Of a DNA stretch of 52,465 bases, positions 7,912 to 17,239 are shown one piece after another (position 1 is the first letter of the stretch; each line of letters begins with the position of its first letter). The stretch lies in assembly GCA_900757595.1 (NCBI GenBank), contig CAAEOL010000043.1:1-52465 (forward strand), read 5' to 3'. The notes under the pieces are model-generated. The model searched no databases. It saw only the letters and a program-made list of their open reading frames with translations, and was not told where the DNA came from. Source of the DNA: an uncultured Collinsella sp. GTDB taxonomy: Bacteria > Actinomycetota > Coriobacteriia > Coriobacteriales > Coriobacteriaceae. A program made the translations under genes and the position numbers.

Positions 7912-9774
7912 TTACATCTGCTCGGGCGCGGAAACGCCAACGAGGGTGAGCACCAGGGCGAGCGTCACGCGGACGGCGTCGCAAGCGGCCAGACGGGCGC
8001 GCGAGAGCTCGGGGTCGACGGGACGGCCCTCGCTCGGCAGCACCTGGCAGGCAGCGTAGAAGCTGTGGAAGTCACCGGCGAGTTCCTCGGCAAAGTGGGT
8101 CAGACGGAACGGGGCGCGATCGCGAGCACAGCTGGCGATCAGGTCGGTGAGCTCGTTGAGCTTGCGCGAAAGGGCGAGCTCGGTCGGGTCGGTCAGCAGC
8201 GAGTAATCGACGTTCTCACCGATGGCCTTGGCGGCAACGGCCTTCATGCCCATCTCGTCGGCCTGCTCGGCGGTAACGTCGGCGGCACGGCGCAGGATGG
8301 AGCACACGCGGGCGTGAGCATACTGCACGTAATAGACCGGGTTGGAGTTGTCGCGCTTCTTAACGGCCTCGATGTCGAAGTCGACCATCTGGTTGGAGCT
8401 CTTGGAGATGAGCGTGTAGCGAGCGGCATCGGAGCCAACCTCGTCGACGAGCTCCTGAAGGGTCACCATGGTGCCCTTGCGCTTGGACATACGGACGGGC
8501 TTGCCGTTACGCAGCAGGTTGACGAGCTGGCCCAGTAGAACCTCGAACTTGCCGGGGTAACCCAGAGCGTCGCAGACGCAGCGGACGCGCTCGATGTAAC
8601 CGTGGTGGTCGGCGCCCCAGATGTCGATGACGTGGTCGACGCGCTGGAACTTATCCCAGTGATAGGCGACGTCGGAGGCGAAGTAGGTGTACTCGCCGTC
8701 GGACTTGATCAGGACGCGGTCCTTGTCGTCGCCCAGATCGGTGGAGCGGAACCACAGGGCGCCGTCCTTGGTGTAGAGGTAGCCCATCTTGTCGAGCTTC
8801 TCAAAAGCGCGGTCGACGGCGGAGGTGCCGGCGGTCTCGCCCTCGGTGTCCTTCACATACAGCGAGCGCTCGGAGTACCAACGGTCAAAGTCGCAGTTGA
8901 CGGCGTGGCAGAGGTCGCGCATGTTGTCGACCATCTTCACGTAGCCGCGCTCACGGAAGCTCTCCATACGCTCCTGCGGATCGGCGTCGACCCACTTGTC
9001 GCCGTCGGTGCGCCAGAACTCGGCGGCCTCGTCGATGATGTAGTCGCCGCCGTAAGAGTCCTTGCCCAAGGTCTCGGCAAAGTTGTCCTGATACGGATGG
9101 GTCTCGGGGTGCTCGTCGTTCTCGTCGGCAACAAAGGCGTCACGGTCGGCGATCAGCAGCTTGTGAGCCTCGTCGATATCAACGCCCTGCTTGGCGATGA
9201 TGTCGGCGAGCTGCATGTAGCGCGTGCTGATGGAGTTGCCGAAAGTGTTCATCTGAGAGCCGTGGTCGTTGATGTAGAACTCACGCTGGATGTCGTAACC
9301 GGCGTGGTCCATGACGCGGCAAAGGGAGTCGCCCAGAGCAGCCCAGCGGCCGTGGCCGATGTGCATGGGGCCGACGGGGTTGGCGGAGACGAACTCGACC
9401 TGAGTCTTCAGGCCGCCGCCGACGTTGGACTTAGCAAAGTCCATACCCTTCTCGCGGGCCTCGCCAAAGATGGCGTTCTTGACGGCGACGGAGAGGTAGA
9501 AGTTGATGAAGCCGGGGCCGGCGATCTCGACCTTCTCGATCGCGGGGTCCTCGGGCATATGGGCAACGACGGCCTCGGCGATCTTGCGCGGGGCGCAGTG
9601 AGCCAGCTTGGCGGACTTCAGAGCCATGGTGGAAGTCCACTCGCCATGAGAAGTATCAGCCGGTCGCTCGATAGCGCAATCGTCAAGTTCGTCAAGTTCA
9701 AATGCGGAAAGGTCGCCGGCCTCCTGGGCCGCAGCAAGCGCAGCGCGTACCAGCTCTTCAATCTTCTCGGGCAT
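7912..9774 (-). CDS. argS: Arginyl-tRNA synthetase
   Basis: A class I synthetase of 620 residues that charges tRNA-Arg with arginine using ATP. The HIGH signature is explicit in NPVGPMHIGHGRWAALGDSL, and the second catalytic loop appears as VRMSKRKGTMVTL. The C-terminal DALR anticodon-binding domain starts near YVQYAHARVCSILRRA and ends with the expected methionine (SAPEQM). The ATG at 9774 follows a perfect AAGGAGG, so the longer in-frame opening upstream is not used. The gene is monocistronic. Confidence 0.97.
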   Translation of the reverse strand: MPEKIEELVRAALAAAQEAGDLSAFELDELDDCAIERPADTSHGEWTSTMALKSAKLAHCAPRKIAEAVVAHMPEDPAIEKVEIAGPGFINFYLSVAVKNAIFGEAREKGMDFAKSNVGGGLKTQVEFVSANPVGPMHIGHGRWAALGDSLCRVMDHAGYDIQREFYINDHGSQMNTFGNSISTRYMQLADIIAKQGVDIDEAHKLLIADRDAFVADENDEHPETHPYQDNFAETLGKDSYGGDYIIDEAAEFWRTDGDKWVDADPQERMESFRERGYVKMVDNMRDLCHAVNCDFDRWYSERSLYVKDTEGETAGTSAVDRAFEKLDKMGYLYTKDGALWFRSTDLGDDKDRVLIKSDGEYTYFASDVAYHWDKFQRVDHVIDIWGADHHGYIERVRCVCDALGYPGKFEVLLGQLVNLLRNGKPVRMSKRKGTMVTLQELVDEVGSDAARYTLISKSSNQMVDFDIEAVKKRDNSNPVYYVQYAHARVCSILRRAADVTAEQADEMGMKAVAAKAIGENVDYSLLTDPTELALSRKLNELTDLIASCARDRAPFRLTHFAEELAGDFHSFYAACQVLPSEGRPVDPELSRARLAACDAVRVTLALVLTLVGVSAPEQM

Positions 9775-10116
9775 AGATCCTCCTTGTGTTAAAGCCCCCG
9801 AGCTCTTGGTCACTCGTAGGGCAAAAGCCAGAGTTTGTAGCACTCTATCACAAGCAGTAGCTACTGTCGCAGGGTAAAGTTAATCGATATTGCATATGCA
9901 CAAAAATGACTACAGCTCGCACAGGACCATTCAAAGATAGCGGTCTGCCTGCCGATTGTGCACCTGCCGAAAATGCATAAACATGTGCATGAGCTGCTCG
10001 GAATATCGAATACTCTTACCTATCGGAGTTGTGTGCTTTTCCTGCATAAAGTAATGGTTTGCGCACGTCAACGTGGTATTCTAGACATACGCAAATTCGT
10101 ATAAGTTGGAGGTAGC
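9775..10116. promoter_or_regulatory. Divergent argS / carD-like control region
   Basis: A 342-nt intergenic region between two genes transcribed away from each other. For the rightward gene, TTGCGC near 10061 and TATTCT near 10077 could be -35 and -10 boxes. A weak dyad with outer arms CGATATT (9885) and AATATCG (10002) encloses further short complementary words (ATGCAC, GTGCAT). The dyad resembles the other palindromic elements of this window but is much less regular. Confidence 0.35.
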
Positions 10117-10602
10117 ATGTTCTCAATCGGTCAACACGTCATTCATCCGGGCCAGGGAGTCTGCACCGTCGTCGGTTTTAGGGACGACACGCCGCAGCCC
10201 ATGTTGTTGCTCGAGACCAAGCAGGGACATGCGCAGACGATTCTCATGTACCCCGTGGCGCAGGCCGACCGCCTACATGCCGCCATCTCTCAGCAGGATG
10301 CCGAGCACCTGCTGAGCCACTACGACGAGCTGGAGTGCGACACCTTTACCGAGCGCAACAGCTCGCTTGAAGAGACACACTTTAAGCAGCAGCTCAAGCT
10401 GGGCGCGCCCGAGACGGTCCGTGTGGCCAAGACGATGATGCACCGCATCCGCCAGGCCGAGGAAGCTGATAAAAAGCCCAGCTCCTACTACATGCGCGTA
10501 CTCAAGGAAGCCAAGCGCCGCTCCATCGAGGAGTTCGCCGTGGCCCTGGGCGTCACCGAAGAGGCCGCCGAAGCCCGCCTAGCCCAAGCCGCCCTCAACT
10601 AA
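10117..10602 (+). CDS. CarD/CdnL-family transcriptional regulator
   Basis: A 161-residue protein of the CarD_CdnL_TRCF family. These bind the RNA polymerase beta lobe and stabilise open promoter complexes, notably at rRNA promoters in actinobacteria. The N-terminal Tudor-like RNAP-interaction domain begins FSIGQHVIHPGQGVCTVVGF. The rest is helical and basic (residues 60-161), as in the DNA-binding half of CarD. GGAGG sits just upstream of the ATG. The length is close to mycobacterial CarD (about 162 residues). A repeat-type terminator follows. Direct evidence of which promoters it controls is absent. Confidence 0.88.
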   Translation: MFSIGQHVIHPGQGVCTVVGFRDDTPQPMLLLETKQGHAQTILMYPVAQADRLHAAISQQDAEHLLSHYDELECDTFTERNSSLEETHFKQQLKLGAPETVRVAKTMMHRIRQAEEADKKPSSYYMRVLKEAKRRSIEEFAVALGVTEEAAEARLAQAALN

Positions 10603-10608
10603 CCTGTC

Positions 10609-10650
10609 AAAAACCACCACAAAGGGGACAGGCACCTTTGTGGTGGTTTT
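10609..10650 (+). terminator. Repeat-type terminator (GGGGACAGGCACC family), copy 1
   Basis: AAAACCACCACAAAGG pairs with CCTTTGTGGTGGTTTT around a short ACAGGCA-type loop, ending in T residues, directly after the CarD-like gene. The AAAGGGGACAGGCACCTTT core recurs at five other places in this window. Confidence 0.85.
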
Positions 10651-10704
10651 CTTGTTCTAGTAGTATTCAATCTCATCGATACCCACGAGCACAAGGAGTC
10701 TGTT

Positions 10705-11304
10705 ATGGCAGAGACGCTTACCGCCGGAATCACCCGCGACCGCGCATTCGAACTGCTCAACGAGCACAACAAGGATCCGTTCCACATCACCCACGGCGAA
10801 ACGGTCGAGGGCACCATGCGCTACTTTGCGCGCGAGTTCGACCCCGAGAACGAGGAGTTCTGGGGCATCGTCGGCCTGCTCCACGACCTGGATTGGGAGG
10901 AGCATGAGGACGACCCCATGAACCACACCATCTACGCTGCCGAGATCCTCGAAGGCGAGGGTGCCTCTCCTGAGCTCATCCGCGCCATTCAGTCGCACAC
11001 CTCTGATTTCAACACCTCGCTGCCCAAGCCCGAACTGCAGATGGAGAAGATCCTGTTTGCCTGCGACGAGCTTACCGGCCTGATCGGAGCCGCGGTTATC
11101 ATGCGCCCGAGCAAGAGCGTCATGGACTTTACGACCAAGTCGCTCAAGAAGAAGTTCAAGGACAAGCGCTTTGCCGCCGGATGCTCGCGCGACGTGATTT
11201 CGCAAGGCGCTGAGATGCTGGGCTGGGAGCTTCCCGAGCTCTTTGACCGCACCATCGCGGCTATGCAGTCCTTCGCTCCCGATCGCGACGCCTTCCAGGC
11301 CTAG
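10705..11304 (+). CDS. HD-domain phosphohydrolase
   Basis: A 199-residue protein with an HD metal-dependent phosphohydrolase domain over residues 12-100. The metal ligands are visible in FHITHGETVEG, the HD doublet in LLHDLDWEEHEDDPMNH, and the later histidine in AIQSHTSDF. HD proteins of this size hydrolyse nucleotides or other phosphoesters, and the natural substrate is unknown. The start follows an AAGGAG-type site (ACAAGGAG, 8 nt). It lies downstream of the CarD-like gene but beyond a terminator, so it probably has its own promoter. Confidence 0.85.
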   Translation: MAETLTAGITRDRAFELLNEHNKDPFHITHGETVEGTMRYFAREFDPENEEFWGIVGLLHDLDWEEHEDDPMNHTIYAAEILEGEGASPELIRAIQSHTSDFNTSLPKPELQMEKILFACDELTGLIGAAVIMRPSKSVMDFTTKSLKKKFKDKRFAAGCSRDVISQGAEMLGWELPELFDRTIAAMQSFAPDRDAFQA

Positions 11305-11308
11305 CACC

Positions 11309-11350
11309 AAAACCACCACAAAGGGGACAGGCACCTTTGTGGTGGTTTTT
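11309..11350. terminator. Repeat-type terminator (GGGGACAGGCACC family), copy 2
   Basis: Same palindrome as at 10609. It lies between the HD gene and the converging proA gene, so it can end transcription from both. Confidence 0.85.
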
Positions 11351-11363
11351 GTTTGCGTGGGCG

Positions 11364-12650
11364 TTAGGGGCGGACCTGACCGGTGCCGCGAAGCTTGTAT
11401 TTGTAGGTGGTGAGGGCCTCGGCGGCAAAGGGTCCGCGGGCGTGGAGCTTTTGGGTCGAGATGCCAATTTCGGCGCCCAGGCCAAACTCGCCGCCGTCGG
11501 TAAAGCGCGTGCTAGCGTTAGCGTACACGGCCGAGGCATCGACCTCATCCAAGAAGCGCTCGCAGGCGTCTGCGTCCTCGGCGATGATGGCCTCGGAATG
11601 CATGGTGCCATAGCGGTTGATGTGCGCGATGGCCTCTTCCTCGTTCGCCACGACCTTCACGCTCATCTCGAGGGCCAGATACTCGCGGCCCCAGTCCTCC
11701 TCGGTTGCGGCAACGTAAGCATCGCCCTCGGCAAGACCGGCGGCAACGCAAGCGGCACACGTGGCCTCATCGCCGTGAATCAGCACATCGTGGTCGTGCA
11801 GCACGGCAACGACCGCAGGCAAAAACACATTGGCCACAGCATGGTCGACCAGCAGCGACTCGGCGGCATTGCACACGCCTACACGCTGGGTCTTGGCATT
11901 AACGATAATGTTGAGCGCCTTATCAAAGTCGGCGGACTCATGCACGTAGATGTGACAGTTGCCCGTGCCCGTCTCGATCACCGGCACGAGAGACTCGCGC
12001 ACGCAGCGCTGGATCAGGCCTGCACCGCCGCGCGGAATGAGTACGTCGACAATACCGCGGAGCTTCATGAGCTCGCCAGTGGCCTCGCGGTCGGTGGACT
12101 CGATCATCGACACGGCCTCGCGCGGGAAGCCCTTGGCCTCGAGCGCATCGGCCAGCAGCTCAGAAATCATGGCACACGAGTGATAGGCCAGCGAGCCGCC
12201 GCGCAGAATGCAGGCGTTGCCGGTACGGATGCAGATGCCCGCGGCGTCGGCCGTCACGTTGGGGCGCGCCTCGTAGACCATAGCGACCAGGCCCAGCGGC
12301 ACACTCACACGGGTCAGGTCCACGCCACTTGCAAGCACGCGGTGGTCGAGCACGCGGCCCACGGGATCGGGCAGCTCGGCGAGCTTTTCCAGGCCGGCGG
12401 CCATGCCCTCGACGCGCTCGGGCCTCAGCAGCAGACGATCGAGCAGTCCGGCCGAGGTACCCGCATCGCGCGCGGCGGACATATCGAGCTCGTTGGCGGC
12501 AACGATGGAGTCGATACCGTTGCGCAGCGCTGCGGCCATGGCGCGCACGGCCTCCTGGCGCTGTTCATCGCTCGCCGTGGCAAGCGAGGCCGACGCTGCC
12601 TTGGCGGCAACGGCAAGATCGTGGACATACGTGGCTATATCGACCGACAT
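11364..12650 (-). CDS. proA: Gamma-glutamyl phosphate reductase (proline biosynthesis)
   Basis: A 428-residue aldehyde-dehydrogenase-fold enzyme. It reduces gamma-glutamyl phosphate to glutamate semialdehyde with NADPH, the second step of proline synthesis. The family landmarks are VPLGLVAMVYEARPNVTADA, GNACILRGGS, the catalytic cysteine in ETGTGNCHIYVH, and NAKTQRVGVCNAAES. AGGAGAAAGG precedes the ATG. ProB, which makes its substrate, is encoded 1.8 kb upstream on the same strand, with a peptidase gene of opposite direction between them. proA and proB are therefore not one operon here, although they are in many bacteria. Confidence 0.97.
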   Translation of the reverse strand: MSVDIATYVHDLAVAAKAASASLATASDEQRQEAVRAMAAALRNGIDSIVAANELDMSAARDAGTSAGLLDRLLLRPERVEGMAAGLEKLAELPDPVGRVLDHRVLASGVDLTRVSVPLGLVAMVYEARPNVTADAAGICIRTGNACILRGGSLAYHSCAMISELLADALEAKGFPREAVSMIESTDREATGELMKLRGIVDVLIPRGGAGLIQRCVRESLVPVIETGTGNCHIYVHESADFDKALNIIVNAKTQRVGVCNAAESLLVDHAVANVFLPAVVAVLHDHDVLIHGDEATCAACVAAGLAEGDAYVAATEEDWGREYLALEMSVKVVANEEEAIAHINRYGTMHSEAIIAEDADACERFLDEVDASAVYANASTRFTDGGEFGLGAEIGISTQKLHARGPFAAEALTTYKYKLRGTGQVRP

Positions 12651-12762
12651 GGGCGGCCCTTTCTCCTAGAAGTTTGCAACCATGGTAGCCGATTTGCGCA
12701 TGGCCTCGCCCGCGGCGGTAGAATTGGTCAACCCGAAACACCGCAACGAATGGAAGCATTAC

Positions 12763-14181
12763 ATGGCCCTCATCACTTCGTACCACGTCCCCGGCCTTTA
12801 CGTCGAGGACCACAGCATCGACGTCCCCCTTGACTGGCGCGGCCTGGAGCCGATGCTCCTGGCCGTCGGCAGCACCATGCGCCGCGGCGCTATGCCGGCG
12901 CCCATCGCCGGCGCGCACGAGAGCATCAAGCTCTTCTACCGTGTGGTTTGCGCGCCCGACCGCATCAACGACGATCTGCCGCTGCTCCTGTTTTTGCAGG
13001 GCGGCCCCGGCGGCGAGAGCCCGCGTCCGCTGTCGCCCACAAGCGACGGCTGGATCGAGGAGGCCGTCAAGCACTTCCGCGTGGTCCTTCCCGACCAGCG
13101 CGGCACCGGACGCAGCAGCTGCGTGGACGGACGCACGATCAAGGCACTGGGTGATCGCGCAACGGCCGCCGGCGCCGATACAGCACGCTCGCAGGCGGAC
13201 TTCCTCAAGCGTCACCTCGCCAGCTCTATCGTGCGCGATTTTGAGTACCTGCGCCTGGTAGGCTTTGGCGGCAGGCCCTGGGTCACACTCGGGCAGAGCT
13301 ACGGCGGCTTTTTGACGCTGAGCTATCTGTCGCTCTTCCCCGAGGGCGTGGCGGCAAGCTTTACCTGCGGCGGCATCCCCCACGTGCCGGCGAGCGCAAG
13401 CGAAGTCTACGCGCACACCTTCCCGCGCATGGTCGCCAAGACGCAGCAGTATTACGACCGCTACCCTGCCGACGTCGAGCGCGTGGCAGCCCTGGCCGAT
13501 GCGCTCGAGGCTCAGAAGCCCGTGCTGCCCGACGGCTCGCCGATGACGGTCGAGCGCCTACAGCTCATGGGCAGCGACTTTGGCATGAAGCCGAGCTTTG
13601 AGCGCATGCATTGGATTATCGATCACGCTTTTGTTGACGGCGACGGCACGCTGACCTGCGGCACCTCGGTATCCGACAGCTTTTTGATGCGCGCCTTCGA
13701 GCGCACCAACACGCGCACGAATCCGCTGTACTGGACGCTGCAGGAGTTCATATACGCCGACGGTGACACCATGCCCATTGGCTGGGCCGCGGCTGAAGAG
13801 AAGGCACAGCGCGCCGAGTTTGACACCCTCGCGCGCCCGCTCATGTTTACCGGCGAGGCCATGTTCCCGTGGATGTTCGAGCAGATGCCCGAGCTCAAGC
13901 CCTTCAAGCCCGCCATGGACCTGCTGATGGAAGACACCAGCTGGGACAAGATCTACGACCCGCAGCGACTGGCGTGCAACGAGGTGCCCCTGCAGGCCGC
14001 GGTGTATTTCGACGACATGTACGTCGACTCGGGCATGCAGCTCGATACGCTCAGCCGCGTGGGTAACTCGCATGCCTGGGTGACCAACGAGTTCGAGCAC
14101 GACGGTCTACACGGTAGCGTGGTGTTCAAGCACCTCTTCAACGAAGCCCTCAACCGCGGAGACCTGCGCCAAATCTTCTAG
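12763..14181 (+). CDS. Alpha/beta-hydrolase, S33 proline-type aminopeptidase
   Basis: A 472-residue alpha/beta-hydrolase of the prolyl aminopeptidase (S33) type, predicted to release N-terminal proline from peptides. The oxyanion-hole segment FLQGGPGGESPRP comes first, then DQRGTGRSS, then the nucleophile elbow GQSYGGFLTLSYL with the catalytic serine. A late histidine candidate lies in NEFEHDGLHGSVVF. There is no signal peptide, so it is cytoplasmic. The ATG at 12763 is chosen because family similarity begins there (SYHVPGLYVEDHSI), although its ribosome site is weak. It is divergent from proA across a 112-nt gap, and both gene products supply proline. Confidence 0.85.
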   Translation: MALITSYHVPGLYVEDHSIDVPLDWRGLEPMLLAVGSTMRRGAMPAPIAGAHESIKLFYRVVCAPDRINDDLPLLLFLQGGPGGESPRPLSPTSDGWIEEAVKHFRVVLPDQRGTGRSSCVDGRTIKALGDRATAAGADTARSQADFLKRHLASSIVRDFEYLRLVGFGGRPWVTLGQSYGGFLTLSYLSLFPEGVAASFTCGGIPHVPASASEVYAHTFPRMVAKTQQYYDRYPADVERVAALADALEAQKPVLPDGSPMTVERLQLMGSDFGMKPSFERMHWIIDHAFVDGDGTLTCGTSVSDSFLMRAFERTNTRTNPLYWTLQEFIYADGDTMPIGWAAAEEKAQRAEFDTLARPLMFTGEAMFPWMFEQMPELKPFKPAMDLLMEDTSWDKIYDPQRLACNEVPLQAAVYFDDMYVDSGMQLDTLSRVGNSHAWVTNEFEHDGLHGSVVFKHLFNEALNRGDLRQIF

Positions 14182-14328
14182 CAAAGGAGCGTCCCCACCT
14201 GCCGGCACAAAAGAAACATCCCCAAGTGCCGAACAAGTGCCGGCAACGACAATGCCGCAGGTAGAGGACGGAAAGCGAAAACGCCCCTTAGCAGTGGCTT
14301 TAAATCGTAGGTCGAACAAAAGAAGCGA

Positions 14329-14428
14329 GCGCCGCCCAGAGCGAACAAGTTGGCATGAAAAAGGCGAGGCATAGACCTGATGGTCATGCCTCGCCTTTTG
14401 AATGACAAATTGTCGCTCTGGGCGGCGC
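14329..14428. repeat. Nested palindrome around a terminator
   Basis: A perfect 16-bp inverted repeat (14329-14344 and 14413-14428) surrounds a separate 14-bp terminator hairpin (14358-14399). A CCGCAGGTAG motif and several TGCCGGCA-type words lie just to the left at 14190-14264. The whole could fold as one long cruciform between the converging peptidase and proB genes. Confidence 0.7.
14358..14399. terminator. Bidirectional terminator between peptidase gene and proB
   Basis: AAAAGGCGAGGCAT pairs perfectly with ATGCCTCGCCTTTT, with A residues on the left and T residues on the right. It serves both converging genes. Confidence 0.85.
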
Positions 14429-14442
14429 GCAGCGTCGACCCG

Positions 14443-15570
14443 TTAGGCGAAGACGATTAGATTATCCCTGTGTATCGCGGGCTTCTCGGCCAGGTCTGCG
14501 AGCAGGCGGTTGCTGGCGATCTGGTCCTGGCGGCGACCGGCAGCAAGCTCCAGCACGTCCGAATCGGCTTCGGCGATACCGCGGGCGACGACCATACCGC
14601 TCGGATCGCACACATCGAGCACATCGCCCTCGGCAAACTGGCCATCGACCTCGCGAATACCCACCGCAAGCAGGGAAGAGCCACGGCTGACCAGCGCCTT
14701 CGCAGCACCATCATCGACCGTCACCGAGCCATGTGCCTTGTCGCCCAGCGCGATCCACAGCTTGCGGGGTGCGATGTCCAGACGCTCCGCCGGCGGATCG
14801 AACAGCGTGCCCACGCTCTCGCCGCGGGCGAGACGCACGAGCGCATCGGGCTCCTCGCCCGAGCAAATCACGCTCTGAATGCCCGCCGTCATCAGGATGC
14901 GGCTCGCGCGGATCTTGGTAATCATGCCGCCCGTGCCCACCGATGTGGAAGAATCGCCCGCCGAGGCAATAATCTTGGCATCGATCTTATGCACGACAGG
15001 AACAAACTCGGCCGTGGGGTCTTCATGCGGATTGGCAGTATAGAGACCATCGATGTCCGAGAGCGTCACGCACAGATCGGCAGAAACCAGGCAGCTCACA
15101 AGCGCCGCCAGCGTGTCGTTGTCGCCAAACTTGATCTCATCGACGGTGACGGTATCGTTCTCGTTGACGACCGGCACCACACCCAGCTCCACCAGGCGAA
15201 GCAGGGCGTCGCGCGCGTGCAGGTAGGACGTGCGGCGCGCCGTGTCGTGACGCGTGAGCAGCACGAGCGAGGTGAGCAGGTCGCGCGCATGGAACTCCTC
15301 GTCGTAGGCCGACGAGATGATGCACTGACCGGCCGAGGCGCAGGCCTGCAGGCTCGGCAGGTCACCGACCGGCTTGCGGTCGAAGCCCAACACGGGATAG
15401 CCACAGGCGATAGCGCCCGAGCTCACCACAACCAGACGCCAGCCGAGCTTGCGCAGCGCTGCGGCCTGATCGGCAAGTCCGCCGATAAAGGCGCGGTTGA
15501 CCTTGCCATCGGCACCCACCACCGTGGACGAACCGATCTTTACCACCATCGTTTTATAAGAAGTCGTCAT
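14443..15570 (-). CDS. proB: Glutamate 5-kinase
   Basis: A 375-residue enzyme that phosphorylates glutamate with ATP, the committed step of proline synthesis. The amino-acid kinase domain covers residues 1 to about 270, with MVVKIGSSTVVG, VVSSGAIACGYPVLG, NENDTVTVDEIKFGDND and GTGGMITKIRASRI. A C-terminal PUA domain (about 285-370) carries GREVD-like and VVARGIAEAD segments. The PUA domain is the part usually tied to feedback control by proline. Length and order match family norms. It is transcribed leftward toward a shared terminator. Confidence 0.97.
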   Translation of the reverse strand: MTTSYKTMVVKIGSSTVVGADGKVNRAFIGGLADQAAALRKLGWRLVVVSSGAIACGYPVLGFDRKPVGDLPSLQACASAGQCIISSAYDEEFHARDLLTSLVLLTRHDTARRTSYLHARDALLRLVELGVVPVVNENDTVTVDEIKFGDNDTLAALVSCLVSADLCVTLSDIDGLYTANPHEDPTAEFVPVVHKIDAKIIASAGDSSTSVGTGGMITKIRASRILMTAGIQSVICSGEEPDALVRLARGESVGTLFDPPAERLDIAPRKLWIALGDKAHGSVTVDDGAAKALVSRGSSLLAVGIREVDGQFAEGDVLDVCDPSGMVVARGIAEADSDVLELAAGRRQDQIASNRLLADLAEKPAIHRDNLIVFA

Positions 15571-15649
15571 ACGTCAAACCAATCAACTGTTCAGCGAACG
15601 GCCGAGCCGGCGGCCAGGGAGGCGTGACTCGCCCCTACCGCCCAAGGAA

Positions 15650-17155
15650 TTAGTGGGCCCAGGGAAAGGCAGAGGCCGCGGCCATGTTCTTACGCACGAG
15701 CTCGTCGCGCACCTGAGCCAGGCCCTGCTCCATACCCACCACATAGGTCTGCGGGTACAGGAAGCGCTTGAAAGCTGCGTCCAGATGGTCGAGCGCCCAA
15801 GCACAGCGCTCGCGCGCGTCCTGGATGCTCTCACGCGGAGCCACCGCACTGCCATCGCGCACGATCGGCACCAGCAGCTCGCGATACTCAAGTTCGGACA
15901 CGTCGGTCACCAGGGCGGCATCGTTCACGGCCACAAGGGTATTGCCGCGCGCGGCGCCCTCCCCTGCCAGATGGTCCTCGTCATAAATCATGTCGCAAAC
16001 CGGGCCGCCAAAGCCGTCGTAATAGCGTCGTACGCGCTGAACACCGGGAATTGTGCGCTTGTAGGGCTGCTCGGAGAGCTTCACCACCGGCGTCCACGGG
16101 TCCGTCTCACTCGCACGGCGGGCGGAAAGCTTGTACACGCCGCCCAGCGCCGGCTGGTCATAGCAGGTCGCAAGCTTGGTACCCACGCCAAAGCTATCGA
16201 TGGGCGCGCCCTGGTCGAGCAGTGACTGAATCGTGTACTCATCCAGATCGTTAGAAACCGAGATCCCCACATAGGGCAGGCCCTCGGCATCAAAACGGCC
16301 ACGAACATACTTGGAGAGCTTGGCGAGGTCGCCCGAGTCAATGCGAATAGCCGACAGACGCTCGCCCACCGCCTCCATCTCCTTGGCAACCGTAATGGCA
16401 TGCTCGCAACCCTCGCGTACGTCGTAGGTGTCGATGAGCAGCGTGCAGTTCTTGGGACTCGACTTAGCAAAAGCCCGGAATGCCTCGAGCTCGGAGTCGA
16501 AGCTCATCACCCAGCTGTGCGCATGCGTGCCAAAGACGGGAATACCGTAGCGGCGGCCGGCGAGCACATTGGACGTAGAGGAGCAGCCGGCAACGTAGCT
16601 CGCGCGCGCGACGGCCAAGCCGCCATCGGGACCCTGAGCGCGGCGCAGGCCAAACTCGGCAACGGGACGGCCGTCCGCCGCCAGCACCACGCGCGCCGTC
16701 TTGGTGGCGACAAGCGTCTGGAACCCAACGATGTTGAGCAGCGCCGTCTCAAGCAGCTGGCACTCCAGCGCGGGGCCGGTGACGCGAACCATGGGCTCGC
16801 GCGGAAAGACGAGCTCGCCCTCGGGCACGGCGTCGATGTTTACATGCGCACGAAAATCGCGCAGGTAGTCGAGGAATCCAGGCTTGAACATCGCGCCGCC
16901 GGCCGGGGCCTGGAGCGAGGCGAGGTAGTCGATGTCCTCGGGCGTAAAGCGCAGATTCTCGACCAGCTCGGGCAGTTCGGCGGTGCCGCACATGACGGCA
17001 TAGGCGCTGCCAAAAGGATGGTCGCGGTAAAACGCGGTAAAACAACCCTGCTCATTGGCCTTGCCGCTCTCCCACAGGCCCTGGGCCATAGTGAGCTCGT
17101 ACAGATCGGTGAGCATTGCAATGTCGGTGGGATGCGAGATGTCGGTCAAAGCCAT
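15650..17155 (-). CDS. pncB: Nicotinate phosphoribosyltransferase
   Basis: A 501-residue NAPRTase. It joins nicotinate and PRPP to give nicotinate mononucleotide in the NAD salvage route. Landmarks are MLTDLYELTMAQGLWESGK at the N-terminus, FGTHAHSWVMSF with the histidine that is phosphorylated in the family, IRIDSGDLAKLSKY, and GVGTKLATCYDQPALGGVYKL. The length is that of the longer bacterial form. The ATG at 17155 follows GAAAGGT. It is followed by proB 80 nt downstream on the same strand, so they may share a transcript, but no metabolic link is evident. Confidence 0.95.
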   Translation of the reverse strand: MALTDISHPTDIAMLTDLYELTMAQGLWESGKANEQGCFTAFYRDHPFGSAYAVMCGTAELPELVENLRFTPEDIDYLASLQAPAGGAMFKPGFLDYLRDFRAHVNIDAVPEGELVFPREPMVRVTGPALECQLLETALLNIVGFQTLVATKTARVVLAADGRPVAEFGLRRAQGPDGGLAVARASYVAGCSSTSNVLAGRRYGIPVFGTHAHSWVMSFDSELEAFRAFAKSSPKNCTLLIDTYDVREGCEHAITVAKEMEAVGERLSAIRIDSGDLAKLSKYVRGRFDAEGLPYVGISVSNDLDEYTIQSLLDQGAPIDSFGVGTKLATCYDQPALGGVYKLSARRASETDPWTPVVKLSEQPYKRTIPGVQRVRRYYDGFGGPVCDMIYDEDHLAGEGAARGNTLVAVNDAALVTDVSELEYRELLVPIVRDGSAVAPRESIQDARERCAWALDHLDAAFKRFLYPQTYVVGMEQGLAQVRDELVRKNMAAASAFPWAH

Positions 17156-17239
17156 GGGGCGACCTTTCGGATGCGTTGTGCAGAGGTTGAGGGTTGGAAA
17201 AGGGCAGAGTGTTCGGGCATGGCACCCAGCGCGAATGGG

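Noticed and set aside
7900..9792. Long rightward frames antisense to argS (also those opposite proA, proB, pncB, pckA and brxC)
   Set aside because: Each lies fully opposite a gene with clear catalytic motifs. Their products are Val/Gly/Arg-rich without domains.
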